Origin: Planctomycetota bacterium
GTDB lineage: Bacteria > Planctomycetota > UBA8108 > UBA1146
NCBI GenBank assembly: GCA_002711105.1
Contig: PAIH01000025.1
Span: forward strand, 78,798-127,004
Reading direction: 5' to 3'
Length of the DNA stretch: 48,207 bases
Positions 1 through 9,243 of the stretch are shown one piece after another. The notes beneath the pieces were generated by a model. It had not been told where the DNA came from, did no database searches, and worked only from the letters and a program-made list of their open reading frames with translations. Every line of letters begins with the position of its first letter. Position 1 is the first letter of the stretch. Both the position numbers and the translations under genes were made by a program.

Positions 1-120
1 CAGACAAGAGAGATCTGATGTGGTCTCACGACTGATCTTCCTTCACAGTGCCCCCACCAGAGCGAGAACTGCCCTCACGACAGCGACAGGTGCCGCAGAA
101 CTGCAGCTGAAAGGAAGCCG

Positions 121-570
121 TTGGGTAATAAAATCACCGGCCAAGACCATCAGGATCAGGATTACTGGCCCATCTCGATCCCCATCGTTGTCGGCTGGGG
201 AGACATGGATTCACTCGGACACGTCAACAACACCCGTTTTTTGCGCTGGTTTGAAGACGCAAGAATCGAGTTGTTCCGTCGCATCGGGACCCTGGAGCTG
301 GGACCGGAAACCCGTTCGGGTCCGATCCTGGCGCGCGTCGAGTGCGTGTTCCGTTCGCCGGTCCGGCACCCGGATGTCATCGCCTCTGAAATTCGGGCCA
401 ACGATGTGGGGACTGATCGCTACACCCTGGAACACAGAATTCTGTCGGAACAACAGCAACAAGTGGTCGCGCTCGGTAGTTCTCGCATCATCGAGGTCGA
501 CTACAGGACCGGTGAGAAGGTACCGCTGTCAGCAGAAATTCTCACCGCTCTGAAACAGCTGTGCGGCTAA
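121..570 (+). CDS. Acyl-CoA thioesterase, 4HBT hotdog family (YbgC/FadM-like)
   Basis: A 149-residue single-domain hotdog protein that probably hydrolyses acyl-CoA thioesters in the cytoplasm. The family signature WGDMDSLGHVNN lies at residues 26-37; D30 is the likely catalytic aspartate and H34 the conserved glycine-histidine position of the family. Length is normal for 4HBT proteins. The start is TTG, chosen because AAGGAAG lies 4-10 bases upstream and because the signature then falls near the N-terminus as usual. It is followed head-to-head (convergent) by an SDR/crotonase pair on the other strand, so the three may share acyl-CoA metabolism. Substrate chain length cannot be read from the sequence. 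Confidence 0.85.
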   Translation: MGNKITGQDHQDQDYWPISIPIVVGWGDMDSLGHVNNTRFLRWFEDARIELFRRIGTLELGPETRSGPILARVECVFRSPVRHPDVIASEIRANDVGTDRYTLEHRILSEQQQQVVALGSSRIIEVDYRTGEKVPLSAEILTALKQLCG

Positions 571-609
571 TCTTCTGTTCGACCAGGTGCTGCTATCCAT
601 CAGGTGCTG

Positions 610-1479
610 CTATCCATCCTCCGGGAACATCGATCCGGGTCCATCGAGAAACAGATCTGGCATCGGTGGCACTCCCGCCTCCGTCGCGTAAGTCTCCAGA
701 TCAGCGATCTCCTCCTCAATGATCACGTCCTCGTCGATGAAAAAATTGCCGGTACATTCGACAGGATTGCGAGTCACCAGCGCATGCAATGCATCGGCAA
801 CGATCTCCGGTTTGCGAGTCGCTCGTCGATCGATGCCGGGAATCATCCGAAGCGCTTCGGTATCGATAATGGTCTTGGGCCACAGTCCGTTGACGGCGAT
901 TTTCTGAGGACGTAGCTCTTCACTCATCCCGATCACGCAGAGACTCATGCCGTATTTCGAGATGGTGTAGGCGGTATGGCGTGCAAACCAGACCGGGCGC
1001 AACGAAATCGGTGGCGACAGGTTGATCACATGAGCCCCGTCACCATGGCTCATCGCCTCGATGGCAGCCCGGGTCAGGGTGTAGGTTCCCCTGACATTGA
1101 CGTCAAATAGTAGATCGACCCGCTTCATCGGGGTCTGCGATACGGGGGTCAGTGAGATGGCACTGGCGTTGTTGACCAGCACGTCGATGCGACCGAATTC
1201 GGCCACTGTAGCGGCCACTGCCGCATCGACCTGCTCGTCGTCACGAATATCCATCTGGACCGCGAGTGCCTGTCCGCCCGCCGCACGAACCTGCTCAGCG
1301 GTTTCGTGGATGGTGCCCGGCAACCGCGGATGGGGCTCCACCGTCTTGGCGGCGATCACCACCTTGGCGCCGTCGCGGGCGGCCCGCAACGCGATGGCCT
1401 TGCCGATACCACGACTGCCACCAGAGATCATCATCACTTTCCCGGCCAGGGACCGGTCGTTTGTTGCAGGCTCGCTCAA
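610..1479 (-). CDS. SDR-family oxidoreductase, HSDL2-like
   Basis: A 289-residue short-chain dehydrogenase/reductase. The Rossmann glycine motif SGGSRGIG is at residues 19-26, NNAS at 103-106, and the catalytic Y171-x3-K175 (YTISK) is present. The sequence style (insertion with a histidine/proline-rich stretch after the cofactor loop, and a long C-terminal tail) is like hydroxysteroid dehydrogenase-like protein 2, a family tied to lipid metabolism. It overlaps the upstream crotonase-family gene by 4 bp, so the two are translationally coupled. The substrate is unknown; an acyl-CoA or hydroxyacyl role is inferred from the neighbour. Confidence 0.88.
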   Translation of the reverse strand: MSEPATNDRSLAGKVMMISGGSRGIGKAIALRAARDGAKVVIAAKTVEPHPRLPGTIHETAEQVRAAGGQALAVQMDIRDDEQVDAAVAATVAEFGRIDVLVNNASAISLTPVSQTPMKRVDLLFDVNVRGTYTLTRAAIEAMSHGDGAHVINLSPPISLRPVWFARHTAYTISKYGMSLCVIGMSEELRPQKIAVNGLWPKTIIDTEALRMIPGIDRRATRKPEIVADALHALVTRNPVECTGNFFIDEDVIIEEEIADLETYATEAGVPPMPDLFLDGPGSMFPEDG

Positions 1480-2300
1480 GATGCACCTCCTGTCGTCGAT
1501 CGAAAATCAGCGGGTCTCTTGTCCTGGAACGCCATCACTCCCTCGGGAAACTCGCTGCCGGCGGAGCAATCGCCGAATGAAACCGCTTCTGCTTCCAAAG
1601 TCTGTTGCAAAGTGGCCGGGCCCGCTCGCAGAAGTCGACGCGTTCTCGCCAGAGCTTCTCTTGGACCATTGGCCAGTTGTCGACAAATCTCCATGGTTTG
1701 TTGCTCGAGTTGATCGGCCTCCACTGCCTTGCTGAACAAACCCCATGACTCGGCGGTCGCACCATCGATTCTTTGATTGAGCAGTGCCAGGGCCATCGCA
1801 CGTTGTCGACCGATCAGCCGCGGCAACTGGTAGGTGGATCCTCCGTCGGGACTGGTTCCGATGCCACTGTAGGCCAGTGTGATCTTGGCGGTCGTCGAAC
1901 AGATCACGAGATCACAGGCGAGCGCCAGGCTCAATCCGAATCCAGCACAGGCTCCGTGCACCTGAGCCACCACTGGAACCTGTAACGCATCGATGGCGGT
2001 GATGGTGCGGTGAACGGTCCGGATCTCATCCGTCACCGCGACACGCCGTGGCTCCGGGTCGGGACAGTCGGCAAAGATACCGGCAAACCAGCGCAGATCA
2101 CCGCCGGCCATGAAACCCCGTCCGGCTCCCCGGATCCGCAACACTCGCACGTCAGGATCAGCCGCCACCTGGGCCAGCACCTGATCCAGTTCTCGAACCA
2201 TCGTGCCGTCGAGCGAGTTCAGTTGACCGGGTCGGTTCAGCACCAGGGTCATCAGGCCTTCTTCATCGGGGCCTTCCAGTTCCAGTGTCTCCAGCGTCAT
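1476..2300 (-). CDS. Enoyl-CoA hydratase/isomerase family protein (crotonase fold)
   Basis: A 274-residue crotonase-family protein. The oxyanion-hole segment FMAGGDL and the family segment HGACAGFGLSLALACD are both visible, followed by GTSPDGGSTYQLPRLIG. The aspartate in SPDGG is typical of isomerase-type or otherwise divergent members rather than the hydratase Glu pair, so isomerase activity is as likely as hydration. The start ATG is preceded by a strong AGGAGAGGAG. First gene of a two-gene operon with the SDR (4 bp overlap). It is divergent from the DinB gene, with the SOS operator in the intervening 120 bp. Confidence 0.87.
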   Translation of the reverse strand: MTLETLELEGPDEEGLMTLVLNRPGQLNSLDGTMVRELDQVLAQVAADPDVRVLRIRGAGRGFMAGGDLRWFAGIFADCPDPEPRRVAVTDEIRTVHRTITAIDALQVPVVAQVHGACAGFGLSLALACDLVICSTTAKITLAYSGIGTSPDGGSTYQLPRLIGRQRAMALALLNQRIDGATAESWGLFSKAVEADQLEQQTMEICRQLANGPREALARTRRLLRAGPATLQQTLEAEAVSFGDCSAGSEFPEGVMAFQDKRPADFRSTTGGAS

Positions 2301-2360
2301 CCGACTCTCCTCTCCTGGGCGCGCATGGTGCTCCGCCCGGGGACAAGGTACAAGCAGGGG

Positions 2361-2388
2361 TAGATGGCGAACATATGTTCGCTATCCT
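2361..2388 (+). promoter_or_regulatory. SOS promoter: LexA-type operator between -35 and -10 of dinB
   Basis: A perfect 16-bp palindrome GCGAACATATGTTCGC sits at 2367-2382. Its core, CGAAC-N4-GTTCG, is the LexA box known from Gram-positive bacteria. It fills a 16-bp spacer between TAGATG (weak -35, 2361-2366) and TATCCT (-10, 2383-2388). LexA binding here would block RNA polymerase directly. The same arrangement recurs in front of dnaE2 at 33853-33880, including the TATCCTG that follows the box. Confidence 0.85.
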
Positions 2389-2422
2389 GTCCTGTCGACC
2401 CCGGACGATGGAAAGGAACCCG

Positions 2423-3685
2423 ATGCGCCCCCTGGTCCTGCATGTCGACATCGATGCCTTCTTCGCCTCGGTCGAGCAACTGCGCAACCCCCGTCTGGTA
2501 AACCAGCCGGTTGCCGTCGGTAGCGGAGTGATCGCTTCTTGCTCCTACGAAGCGCGACAGCACGGACTTCGTGCCGGTATGCCGCTGGGCAAAGCACTGC
2601 GAAGATGCCCGGCATTGATCATCGTCCGTGGTCACGAGGCGGTGTACCGCTGCTATGCCTCACGCCTGTTCGAGATTTGCCAGCGCTGGTCACCGTTGAT
2701 CGAGGAGCATCTGGACGAGGCCTACTGCGATCTGTCCGGAACCGAACGACTTTATCCACAACCGGCCAAAGCCGTGACACGGTTGCGAGAAGAAGTCAAA
2801 AAAAGCACCGGTCTGACCGTCACCGCGGGTCTCGGACGCAACCGGATGTTCGCCCGCCTGATCGGAAAGTTTCACAAACCGGACGGACTCGGATCGATCG
2901 AACCGGAACAGGAGGAGGCACTGCTCAAGAAATTGCCGGTCGCGCAACTCCCGGGAGTCGGTCCGCGCACCGAACAGATCCTGGTTCGTCTCGGCATCGA
3001 AACGGTCGAGCAGATGCGACAACTCTCGCGCCCCGCACTGGGCGCACTGCTGGGACGAAACGGTGAGATCCTGTACGAACGCTGCCGGGGAGAAGATCAT
3101 CGCTCTATCGGTGGCCGTGAGATCCCTCGCACCATCCAGAGGGGAACTTCCTTCGACGAGGATGTCTCTTGCCCGCGCACCCTCGAAGCGATGCTCGAGT
3201 ACCTCTGTGAGCGGGCCGCCCGCAATTTGCGCCAGCGGGGTCTCGAGGCCAGAGGCATCGCGGTTCAGGTGGTTTATAGCGATCACGTGCGTGACCGGCG
3301 CCGGATCGCTCTCGACCGGCCCACCTGCCTCGATCCTCCCATCCTCGAGGCCGCACTGATGCTGCTGCGATCGATGCAAAACCGCCGTACGGCGCTGCAC
3401 TTCGTCGGGGTCGTCCTCGACCGGATCCGGGCAATCGCGCCCGCACAGCAGGGAGTCCTGTTCGAGACGGCGCGAGAATCCAGCGAGGCAAACGGCTCGG
3501 GGCGCGAACACGAGCGTTGCAAGAGGCTGTTCGAGCAGGTCGATCGCATCCGGGCTCGCCACGGCCACGGAGCACTGTTGCGCGGAAGCACCCTGGCGCT
3601 GCTGCAAGGAGATTCGAGCACCGCAACCAAGTTGCACCGCGATCGTCACGGCCTGGTCCTGCGCAGCTCGTGTCTGACCCGCTGA
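2423..3685 (+). CDS. dinB: DNA polymerase IV-like Y-family translesion polymerase
   Basis: A 420-residue Y-family polymerase. The first palm motif LHVDIDAFFASVE is at residues 6-18 with metal ligand D9, and the second catalytic pair D98-E99 lies in HLDEAYCD. Because these residues are intact it should be an active polymerase and not the catalytically dead ImuB paralog. The helix-hairpin-helix segment (LPGVGPRTE) and little-finger domain follow. A beta-clamp-binding pentapeptide QGVLF is at residues 343-347, leaving an unusual tail of about 70 residues. The start is the ATG five bases after AAAGGA. Transcription is very likely under LexA control from the operator at 2367-2382. Confidence 0.93.
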   Translation: MRPLVLHVDIDAFFASVEQLRNPRLVNQPVAVGSGVIASCSYEARQHGLRAGMPLGKALRRCPALIIVRGHEAVYRCYASRLFEICQRWSPLIEEHLDEAYCDLSGTERLYPQPAKAVTRLREEVKKSTGLTVTAGLGRNRMFARLIGKFHKPDGLGSIEPEQEEALLKKLPVAQLPGVGPRTEQILVRLGIETVEQMRQLSRPALGALLGRNGEILYERCRGEDHRSIGGREIPRTIQRGTSFDEDVSCPRTLEAMLEYLCERAARNLRQRGLEARGIAVQVVYSDHVRDRRRIALDRPTCLDPPILEAALMLLRSMQNRRTALHFVGVVLDRIRAIAPAQQGVLFETARESSEANGSGREHERCKRLFEQVDRIRARHGHGALLRGSTLALLQGDSSTATKLHRDRHGLVLRSSCLTR

Positions 3686-3757
3686 ACGGGGTTAGACTGT
3701 CGAGACGAAACCGGGGCGCGACTCGCAAACGAGGATCATCAGCGGAGGAGGAACGAG

Positions 3758-4747
3758 TTGGACTACTACGCGGCCTGTTGCCAGACCGATCAGCCGAATC
3801 CACGTGACCGGGAACAGATGAACGACACCACCTCCCGTCTGATCGCACAACTGGAGCAGGCGGTGATCGGCTACCGACCCTTCCACGACATCAAACTGGT
3901 GGTGTTCCCGGAGTTCGCCCATGCCTCTCCGATTTACGAGAGCGCCGAAGAACTGGCCGAGAAACTCGCCGTCGAGTTTCCCAATCGTCATACCGAACGA
4001 CTCGGAGCCGCAGCCGGCGAACATGGAGTATGGATCCAGAGCGGATCGTTCCTCGAAATCGATCCACGCTGGCCCGATGCCGTCTTCAACACCACCGTCC
4101 TGATCGGGCCCGACGGCGAGATCGCCAGCCGCTACCGCAAGGTCAACCCGTGGATCCCGTGGGAGATCCACACCAGTCCGCACGACCTCGAAGACTACGA
4201 CGAGCCGCTCTTTCCCGTCACCGAGACGGAGATCGGCCGACTCGGTGTGGCGACCTGTTACGACTGGTTGTTCCCGGAGACCTGCCGTGAGTTGACCCTC
4301 GGTGGCGCAGAGGTGCTGATTCGTATCAGTGCTTACATGGATCCGTGGGGCGCCTCCGAACCGATGGACTGGTGGACGGTGATCAATCGCTGTCGCGCCA
4401 TCGAGAACCTGGCGGCGGTGGTCGCCTGCAACCAGGGAGCCTCGGCCAGTCACTACCCGCCCTTCTCGTGGCCCGGTGCCAGCATGATCATCGACGGAGA
4501 CGGTCGCATCCTGGCACAAGCTCCCAGTGGACCAGGGCAGGCGACGGTGGTCGCTCCCATCTCCATCGAGACGATTCGCCAGCAGCGGCGGCGGCGCTCC
4601 GGTCATGCGATGCCAGCACACCTGAGAAGTTCCGCCTACCCGTTGCAGCAGCGCGAGATGTATCCGCCCAATCGTACGCCCGAATCACGCTCGATCGAAT
4701 CACTCGAACGAAGCATCGACGATGCCAAGGGGCGAATCGGCTGGTAG
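3758..4747 (+). CDS. Carbon-nitrogen hydrolase, nitrilase superfamily
   Basis: A 329-residue cytoplasmic amidohydrolase. The Glu-Lys-Cys triad of the nitrilase superfamily is visible as E52 (VVFPEF), K128 (YRKVNPW) and C167 (ATCYDW). The fold-wide segments around each residue are conserved, with no signal peptide. The start is TTG with GGAGGAGGAA just upstream; the reading begins directly with the first beta strand. Closest in style to aliphatic-amidase/carbamoylase-type members, but the amide substrate cannot be assigned. It stands alone between dinB and an exporter operon. Confidence 0.87.
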   Translation: MDYYAACCQTDQPNPRDREQMNDTTSRLIAQLEQAVIGYRPFHDIKLVVFPEFAHASPIYESAEELAEKLAVEFPNRHTERLGAAAGEHGVWIQSGSFLEIDPRWPDAVFNTTVLIGPDGEIASRYRKVNPWIPWEIHTSPHDLEDYDEPLFPVTETEIGRLGVATCYDWLFPETCRELTLGGAEVLIRISAYMDPWGASEPMDWWTVINRCRAIENLAAVVACNQGASASHYPPFSWPGASMIIDGDGRILAQAPSGPGQATVVAPISIETIRQQRRRRSGHAMPAHLRSSAYPLQQREMYPPNRTPESRSIESLERSIDDAKGRIGW

Positions 4748-4829
4748 AAGCGCTGGATTGTCAGAAACCTTCTGGCATCCTGGCTGCTCCTTTGCCATTT
4801 TTTTGGATCGCTGGAGAGTCGAGGCTACG

Positions 4830-6035
4830 ATGACAGAATCTGACTCCTCAAAATCGTCCGGCGAGTCGACCGCCAAGCACGATCTCTCTCGTCTCAGGAT
4901 CGATCGCACTGCTCGCACCAGTTCGGCACGCTGGCCCTTGCTGGTGCTATTTCTGCTGCTGGGCAGTTACATCGCCTGGAAGGAACTCCCGACCGTCGTC
5001 CAGAATCAGGATCCGGAAGTGGTCACCGCCCGCGTCCAGCGCCACGGAGGCGCCAGCAATCGCACCGGCGTCGCCTCGAATGGCTACATCGTCCCGCGTC
5101 GCCAAGCCGCACTCTCGACCGATATCCCCGGCCGTCTCATCGAGTTGAATGTCGAGGAGGGCAGCCGGGTGAAACAAGGAGATGTGGTGGCTCGACTCGA
5201 CAGTCGCGAGCTGGAGGCTTCGCTGGCGCGACTACGGGCCGATCGGGAGGGAGCGGTGGCCGAACAGGAGCGAGCCCGACTGGCCAAAGAGCGCCAGGAA
5301 ACCCTCTCTCGTAGCGACGACTCTTCTCGCAGTGAACTCGATTCGGCGCGCGCCAGTGCCCAGGCCGCCACGGCTCGTGTCGCCTCCATCGCTGCCTCCA
5401 TCCAGGAGATCGAGGCGCGCATCGACAAATCCACCGTCTACGCACCTTTCTCGGGCGTCGTCGTCGAGAAGAATGCCGAAGTGGGAGAAGTGGTCTCATC
5501 CATCGGTGGCGGAATCAACGCACGTGGCTCGGTCGCCACCCTGGTCGATTTCGATACGCTGGAAGTACAGATCGAACTGGCCCAGACAACCCTCGAAGCC
5601 GCCCGCATCGGCGCACCCGTATTGATCTACCTCGATGCTTATCCGGAAGAGGGATACCGCGGACGCATCCGGCAGATCTGGCCGACCGCAAACCGAGCAA
5701 AGGCGACCGTCGAACTGCGAGCCGAGTTCATCGACCGTGATGACCGATTGCTGCCGCAACTCGGGGTACGAGTCGTATTCGTCCCCGAGTCGGAGGCGAA
5801 CCCCACTCCACCGCAGGTATTAGTGCCGCGTCGGGCACTGTTGACCACGGAGCAACCTTCCGTTTTCGTCGTCAGGGACGGGCTGCTCGAAATGCGGACC
5901 ATCACTCTTCGTGACGATGTCGGAGACGATCTCATCGAGGTCGGATCAGGGTTGATCGGCGGCGAGCGGGTCGTGCTCGATCCCGATCAGACGCTACGGG
6001 CCGGAGACCGGGTGCAGGTCAAGAGGTCGCCATGA
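4830..6035 (+). CDS. Membrane-fusion (periplasmic adaptor) protein of an ABC exporter
   Basis: A 401-residue HlyD/MacA-type adaptor. A single N-terminal membrane anchor covers residues 35-50, followed by a split lipoyl domain (IPGRLIELNVEEGSRVKQGD and later APFSGVVVEKNAEVGE) flanking an Arg/Glu/Ala-rich coiled-coil hairpin, then beta-barrel and membrane-proximal domains. The ATG at 4830 is preferred over in-frame codons upstream because the anchor then lies at the expected distance. Its last four bases overlap the ATPase gene. With the ATPase and two FtsX-type permeases it forms a MacAB/DevBCA-like exporter. No outer-membrane TolC partner is in the window, and the substrate is unknown. Confidence 0.87.
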   Translation: MTESDSSKSSGESTAKHDLSRLRIDRTARTSSARWPLLVLFLLLGSYIAWKELPTVVQNQDPEVVTARVQRHGGASNRTGVASNGYIVPRRQAALSTDIPGRLIELNVEEGSRVKQGDVVARLDSRELEASLARLRADREGAVAEQERARLAKERQETLSRSDDSSRSELDSARASAQAATARVASIAASIQEIEARIDKSTVYAPFSGVVVEKNAEVGEVVSSIGGGINARGSVATLVDFDTLEVQIELAQTTLEAARIGAPVLIYLDAYPEEGYRGRIRQIWPTANRAKATVELRAEFIDRDDRLLPQLGVRVVFVPESEANPTPPQVLVPRRALLTTEQPSVFVVRDGLLEMRTITLRDDVGDDLIEVGSGLIGGERVVLDPDQTLRAGDRVQVKRSP

Positions 6036-6730
6036 CCGATGCCTTCATCGTGCTCGAGAATGTCTCCAAGAGATATTCCCGCGGCGGAGAAACCCTCCAG
6101 GTGCTCGATGAGTTCAACCTTTCCATCCCCGAGAGCGATTTCGTGGCGCTGATGGGACCCAGTGGCTCGGGCAAGACAACCATCCTGAATCTGGTCGGTG
6201 GTCTCGACTCCTGCGATTCCGGGGTCGTGACCGTCGCCGGTGCCCCTGTCAGCGCGATGTCGCGACGGGAACTGCCCGCCTGGCGCTCCCGCCATGTCGG
6301 TTTCGTGTTCCAGTCCTTCAACCTGCTACCGGTGTTGACCGCACAGGAGAATGTCATGTTGCCGCTGCAGTTGACCCCGCTGTCAGGACCCGAGCGACGC
6401 CAGCAGGCGGAGTTCGCGCTCGACATCGTCGGACTCTCCGACCGGGCCACGCACCGTCCGACACAACTCTCCGGTGGCGAGGAGCAACGAGTCGCCATCG
6501 CGCGAGCCATCGCCACCGATCCCGATGTGATCATCGCCGACGAACCGACCGGTGACCTCGACCGCAAGAGCGCCGATGGCGTGCTGGAGATCCTGGCGCG
6601 TCTCAACAGTGAACTGGGCAAGACGATCTTGATGGTGACCCACGACCCGTTGGCGGCGAAGAAGGCACGGCGGCTGCTGGAACTGGACAAGGGCGTGCTG
6701 GTCGAGGATCAGCTGCAGGAAGGGGCCTGA
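6032..6730 (+). CDS. ABC transporter ATP-binding protein (LolD/MacB type)
   Basis: A 232-residue ATPase with Walker A GPSGSGKTT near residue 46, Q-loop, signature LSGGEEQRVAIARAIA and Walker B VIIADEPTGDLD. Length and sequence style match the LolD/MacB/DevA clade, which serves FtsX-type permeases. The second residue after LSGG is E where most members have Q (LSGGEEQ against LSGGQQQ), a common variant. It overlaps the adaptor gene by 4 bp and is 2 bp from the first permease, so all four genes are one operon. Confidence 0.95.
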   Translation: MTDAFIVLENVSKRYSRGGETLQVLDEFNLSIPESDFVALMGPSGSGKTTILNLVGGLDSCDSGVVTVAGAPVSAMSRRELPAWRSRHVGFVFQSFNLLPVLTAQENVMLPLQLTPLSGPERRQQAEFALDIVGLSDRATHRPTQLSGGEEQRVAIARAIATDPDVIIADEPTGDLDRKSADGVLEILARLNSELGKTILMVTHDPLAAKKARRLLELDKGVLVEDQLQEGA

Positions 6731-6732
6731 TA

Positions 6733-7950
6733 TTGCGTTTCCCCTTCCGACTGGCGGCACGTCACCTCATGGCCAGAAAGACTCGTAACGGCCTGACCGT
6801 TGTCTCCATCTCGGTGGCCGTTTTTCTGCTCTGCTTCCTGATCGGCATCGTGCAGGGGCTGGAAGCGAGCGTTCGCAGCGCCTCCGCCACTCGTCTGGTG
6901 ACCCAGTCGGCGGTCAGCCTGTTCGTCAGCCTGCCCACCTCGTACCAGCAGAAGATCGACAGCGTCGATGGCGTCTATCTCAGCACCAAGTTCCGCTGGT
7001 TCGGTGCCTACTATCAGGAGCGGGAGAACTTCTTCGCCCAGTTCGCCGTCGACCCGAATCGTTTCCTCGACATGTACACCAAGGACATCGAGATTCTGGA
7101 GGGCCCGGACGGAATCACCGGACCAGAAGCGAGAGTGGCGGTACAGAAGGCGTTCGCGAGTGACCGGCGCGCCGCCATCATCGGAACCGGGTTGCGCGAT
7201 GATGAGCGCTACGGATTCCGCATCGGCGATACCGTGCCGCTGATCCCGCTGCTCTACCAGCGCGCTGACGGTGGTGCCTGGGATTTCGTCATCGTCGGCT
7301 ACTACCAACCTCTCAAGGAACGAATCCCCGACACGACGATGTACTTCCGTGCCGATTATCTCAACGAGGCTTTCGAGAGCGGTGAAGCCTACGGAGACAT
7401 CGCCGCAGGAGTGTATTACATCAACACCCTCGATAACGCTCCGGTGGAACAGGTCGCAGAGGAGATCGATGAGATGTTCGCCAACGGTCCCCAGAGGACC
7501 CAGACCATCACCGAGGCCGCTTTTGCGTCCTTCTTCATCTCTGCCATGGGAAACTTGCCGCTGTTTCTCGGCACCATCGGCGGCGCGGTGCTGTTCTCCA
7601 TCTTCTTCTCGGTGGTCAACACGATGATGATCAGTGGCCGACAGCGCATCCAGGAGGCGGGGATCCTCCAGGCACTCGGTTTCCGACCGATCACCAGCAC
7701 TCTGCTGCTGATCTACGAGGGTCTGCTCATCTCGCTGATCGGCGGCGGCTGTGGCATCGTGCTCGCCGTTACCACCGAGGGTCTCATGATCCGTATGCTG
7801 GGCGAGAGCATCCGCAACTACCACGTCACCCCCGACATGGTGCTGCTGGCAGTGGCCATCTCATCGGTCCTCGGCATCGTCGCGGGCCTGGCGGCGGGAT
7901 TGCCTTTCTTACGCTACCGACCCACCGAGGCGCTCAGGAGCATTGGATAA
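6733..7950 (+). CDS. ABC exporter permease, FtsX/MacB-like (first of two)
   Basis: A 405-residue permease with one N-terminal membrane segment (about residues 20-42), a large extracytoplasmic domain (about 45-270), and three C-terminal segments in an FtsX domain ending in a characteristic PTEALRSIG. The start is TTG two bases after the ATPase stop; no better start exists nearby. It pairs with the following permease, as in DevC or MacB-type heteromeric exporters. Confidence 0.88.
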   Translation: MRFPFRLAARHLMARKTRNGLTVVSISVAVFLLCFLIGIVQGLEASVRSASATRLVTQSAVSLFVSLPTSYQQKIDSVDGVYLSTKFRWFGAYYQERENFFAQFAVDPNRFLDMYTKDIEILEGPDGITGPEARVAVQKAFASDRRAAIIGTGLRDDERYGFRIGDTVPLIPLLYQRADGGAWDFVIVGYYQPLKERIPDTTMYFRADYLNEAFESGEAYGDIAAGVYYINTLDNAPVEQVAEEIDEMFANGPQRTQTITEAAFASFFISAMGNLPLFLGTIGGAVLFSIFFSVVNTMMISGRQRIQEAGILQALGFRPITSTLLLIYEGLLISLIGGGCGIVLAVTTEGLMIRMLGESIRNYHVTPDMVLLAVAISSVLGIVAGLAAGLPFLRYRPTEALRSIG

Positions 7951-7951
7951 G

Positions 7952-9115
7952 ATGGCACTGCCAACCGGCTACACGACCCGCAACCTGTTGAGACGCCGAA
8001 AGCAGGTGCTCTTCACCGCCCTTGGCATCGCCTTCACCACAGCTGTGATGTGCGGGGTGCTGTCACTGCGCAACGGATTCGAGCAACTGTTCGAGCCACT
8101 CGGGGCCGACGAGGTCGCGGTATACCTGCGCTATGGAGCCTCCTCAGAAGGAGAGTCGGGAATCCCGCGCGAATCGGCTCGCATCATCATCAAGGAACGC
8201 CCGGAGATCTTGCGCGACGAACAGGGCAATCCACTGGCGGCGGCGGAATGCTTCCTTGCGATGTACATGGAGAAACTCGACGGCGGCATGGTCAATGCAC
8301 CACTGCGCGGGATCGAGCAGGCTTCGCTGACACTCCATCCCGCCCCACCTCGACTGCTCGAAGGGCGCTGGCCTGACTGGGGTGCAGACGAGGTGGTGGT
8401 CGGCAGACCGCTCGTCAACCGCATGAAGAACTGCGCCCTCGGCGACACCCTGAAACTCAACACCACTCCGTTCGCGGTGGTCGGGGTCTACGAGTTCGAC
8501 TCCTCGCAAGGCAGCGAGATCTGGGGTCCGGTCGACCGGATGCTCGAGGCACTCGAGCGCCCCGTATACAGCCGGGTGATCGCACGAGTCGGTACCGATC
8601 TCGATTACGAGGAGGCGACACGACAACTGGAGGAAGATCCCCGCCTCAACTTCTCCATCACACGCCAGAGTGAATACCTGGCCAGCCAGACCACCGGGCT
8701 CAGCACCTCCTTGCTGGTGCTGTCGATCTTCCTCACCGTCATCATGGGATCGGCAGCGGTCATCGGCACCATGAACACGATGCTCGCCACCGTCGCCACC
8801 CGCACTCACGAGATCGGAATCCTGCTGGCGCTCGGTTACAGTCGGCTCGAGGTGTTCCTCTCCTTCCTGCTCGAATCGGCGCAGATGGGACTGGTAGGAG
8901 GAGTCCTGGGGCTGCTGATGGTGATACCTTTCCACGGCGTCGAGACCGGTGCGGCCAACTTCAACACCTTCACCGATATCAGTTTTTCCTTTCAACTCTC
9001 GCCCGCCATCGCCATCACCGCATTCGCAGTTTCCTTCGGGCTCGGGCTGGTCGGAGGTGCGATCCCCGCCTGGGTCGCCGCAAACCGATCGGTGGTTGAC
9101 GCCATCCGGCGCTGA
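7952..9115 (+). CDS. ABC exporter permease, FtsX/MacB-like (second of two)
   Basis: A 387-residue permease with the same plan as its upstream neighbour: N-terminal membrane segment, extracytoplasmic MacB-like domain, and a C-terminal FtsX domain ending AANRSVVDAIRR. The ATG at 7952 follows CAGGAG with 11 bases between; an in-frame TTG nine bases earlier overlaps the previous stop and is a possible alternative. The two permeases are clearly paralogous in architecture but differ in the periplasmic domain, suggesting an obligate heterodimer. Confidence 0.88.
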   Translation: MALPTGYTTRNLLRRRKQVLFTALGIAFTTAVMCGVLSLRNGFEQLFEPLGADEVAVYLRYGASSEGESGIPRESARIIIKERPEILRDEQGNPLAAAECFLAMYMEKLDGGMVNAPLRGIEQASLTLHPAPPRLLEGRWPDWGADEVVVGRPLVNRMKNCALGDTLKLNTTPFAVVGVYEFDSSQGSEIWGPVDRMLEALERPVYSRVIARVGTDLDYEEATRQLEEDPRLNFSITRQSEYLASQTTGLSTSLLVLSIFLTVIMGSAAVIGTMNTMLATVATRTHEIGILLALGYSRLEVFLSFLLESAQMGLVGGVLGLLMVIPFHGVETGAANFNTFTDISFSFQLSPAIAITAFAVSFGLGLVGGAIPAWVAANRSVVDAIRR

Positions 9116-9243
9116 ATCACGGTGTCGCATCGGGTCTGTTGCCGTTTCCCGTTGACGAGACTACCATCCACCCAAGATACGCCGGTGGACCTCGCCAGTG
9201 GATCTCGATGTGACAGAGTCAGCCGCATGAAGGCAGGATTTCG

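Noticed and set aside
6709-7824. Long minus-strand open frame antisense to the first permease
   Set aside because: Acidic, His/Asp-rich low-complexity translation typical of the complement of GC-rich coding DNA; no domain, and the plus strand encodes a clear permease.
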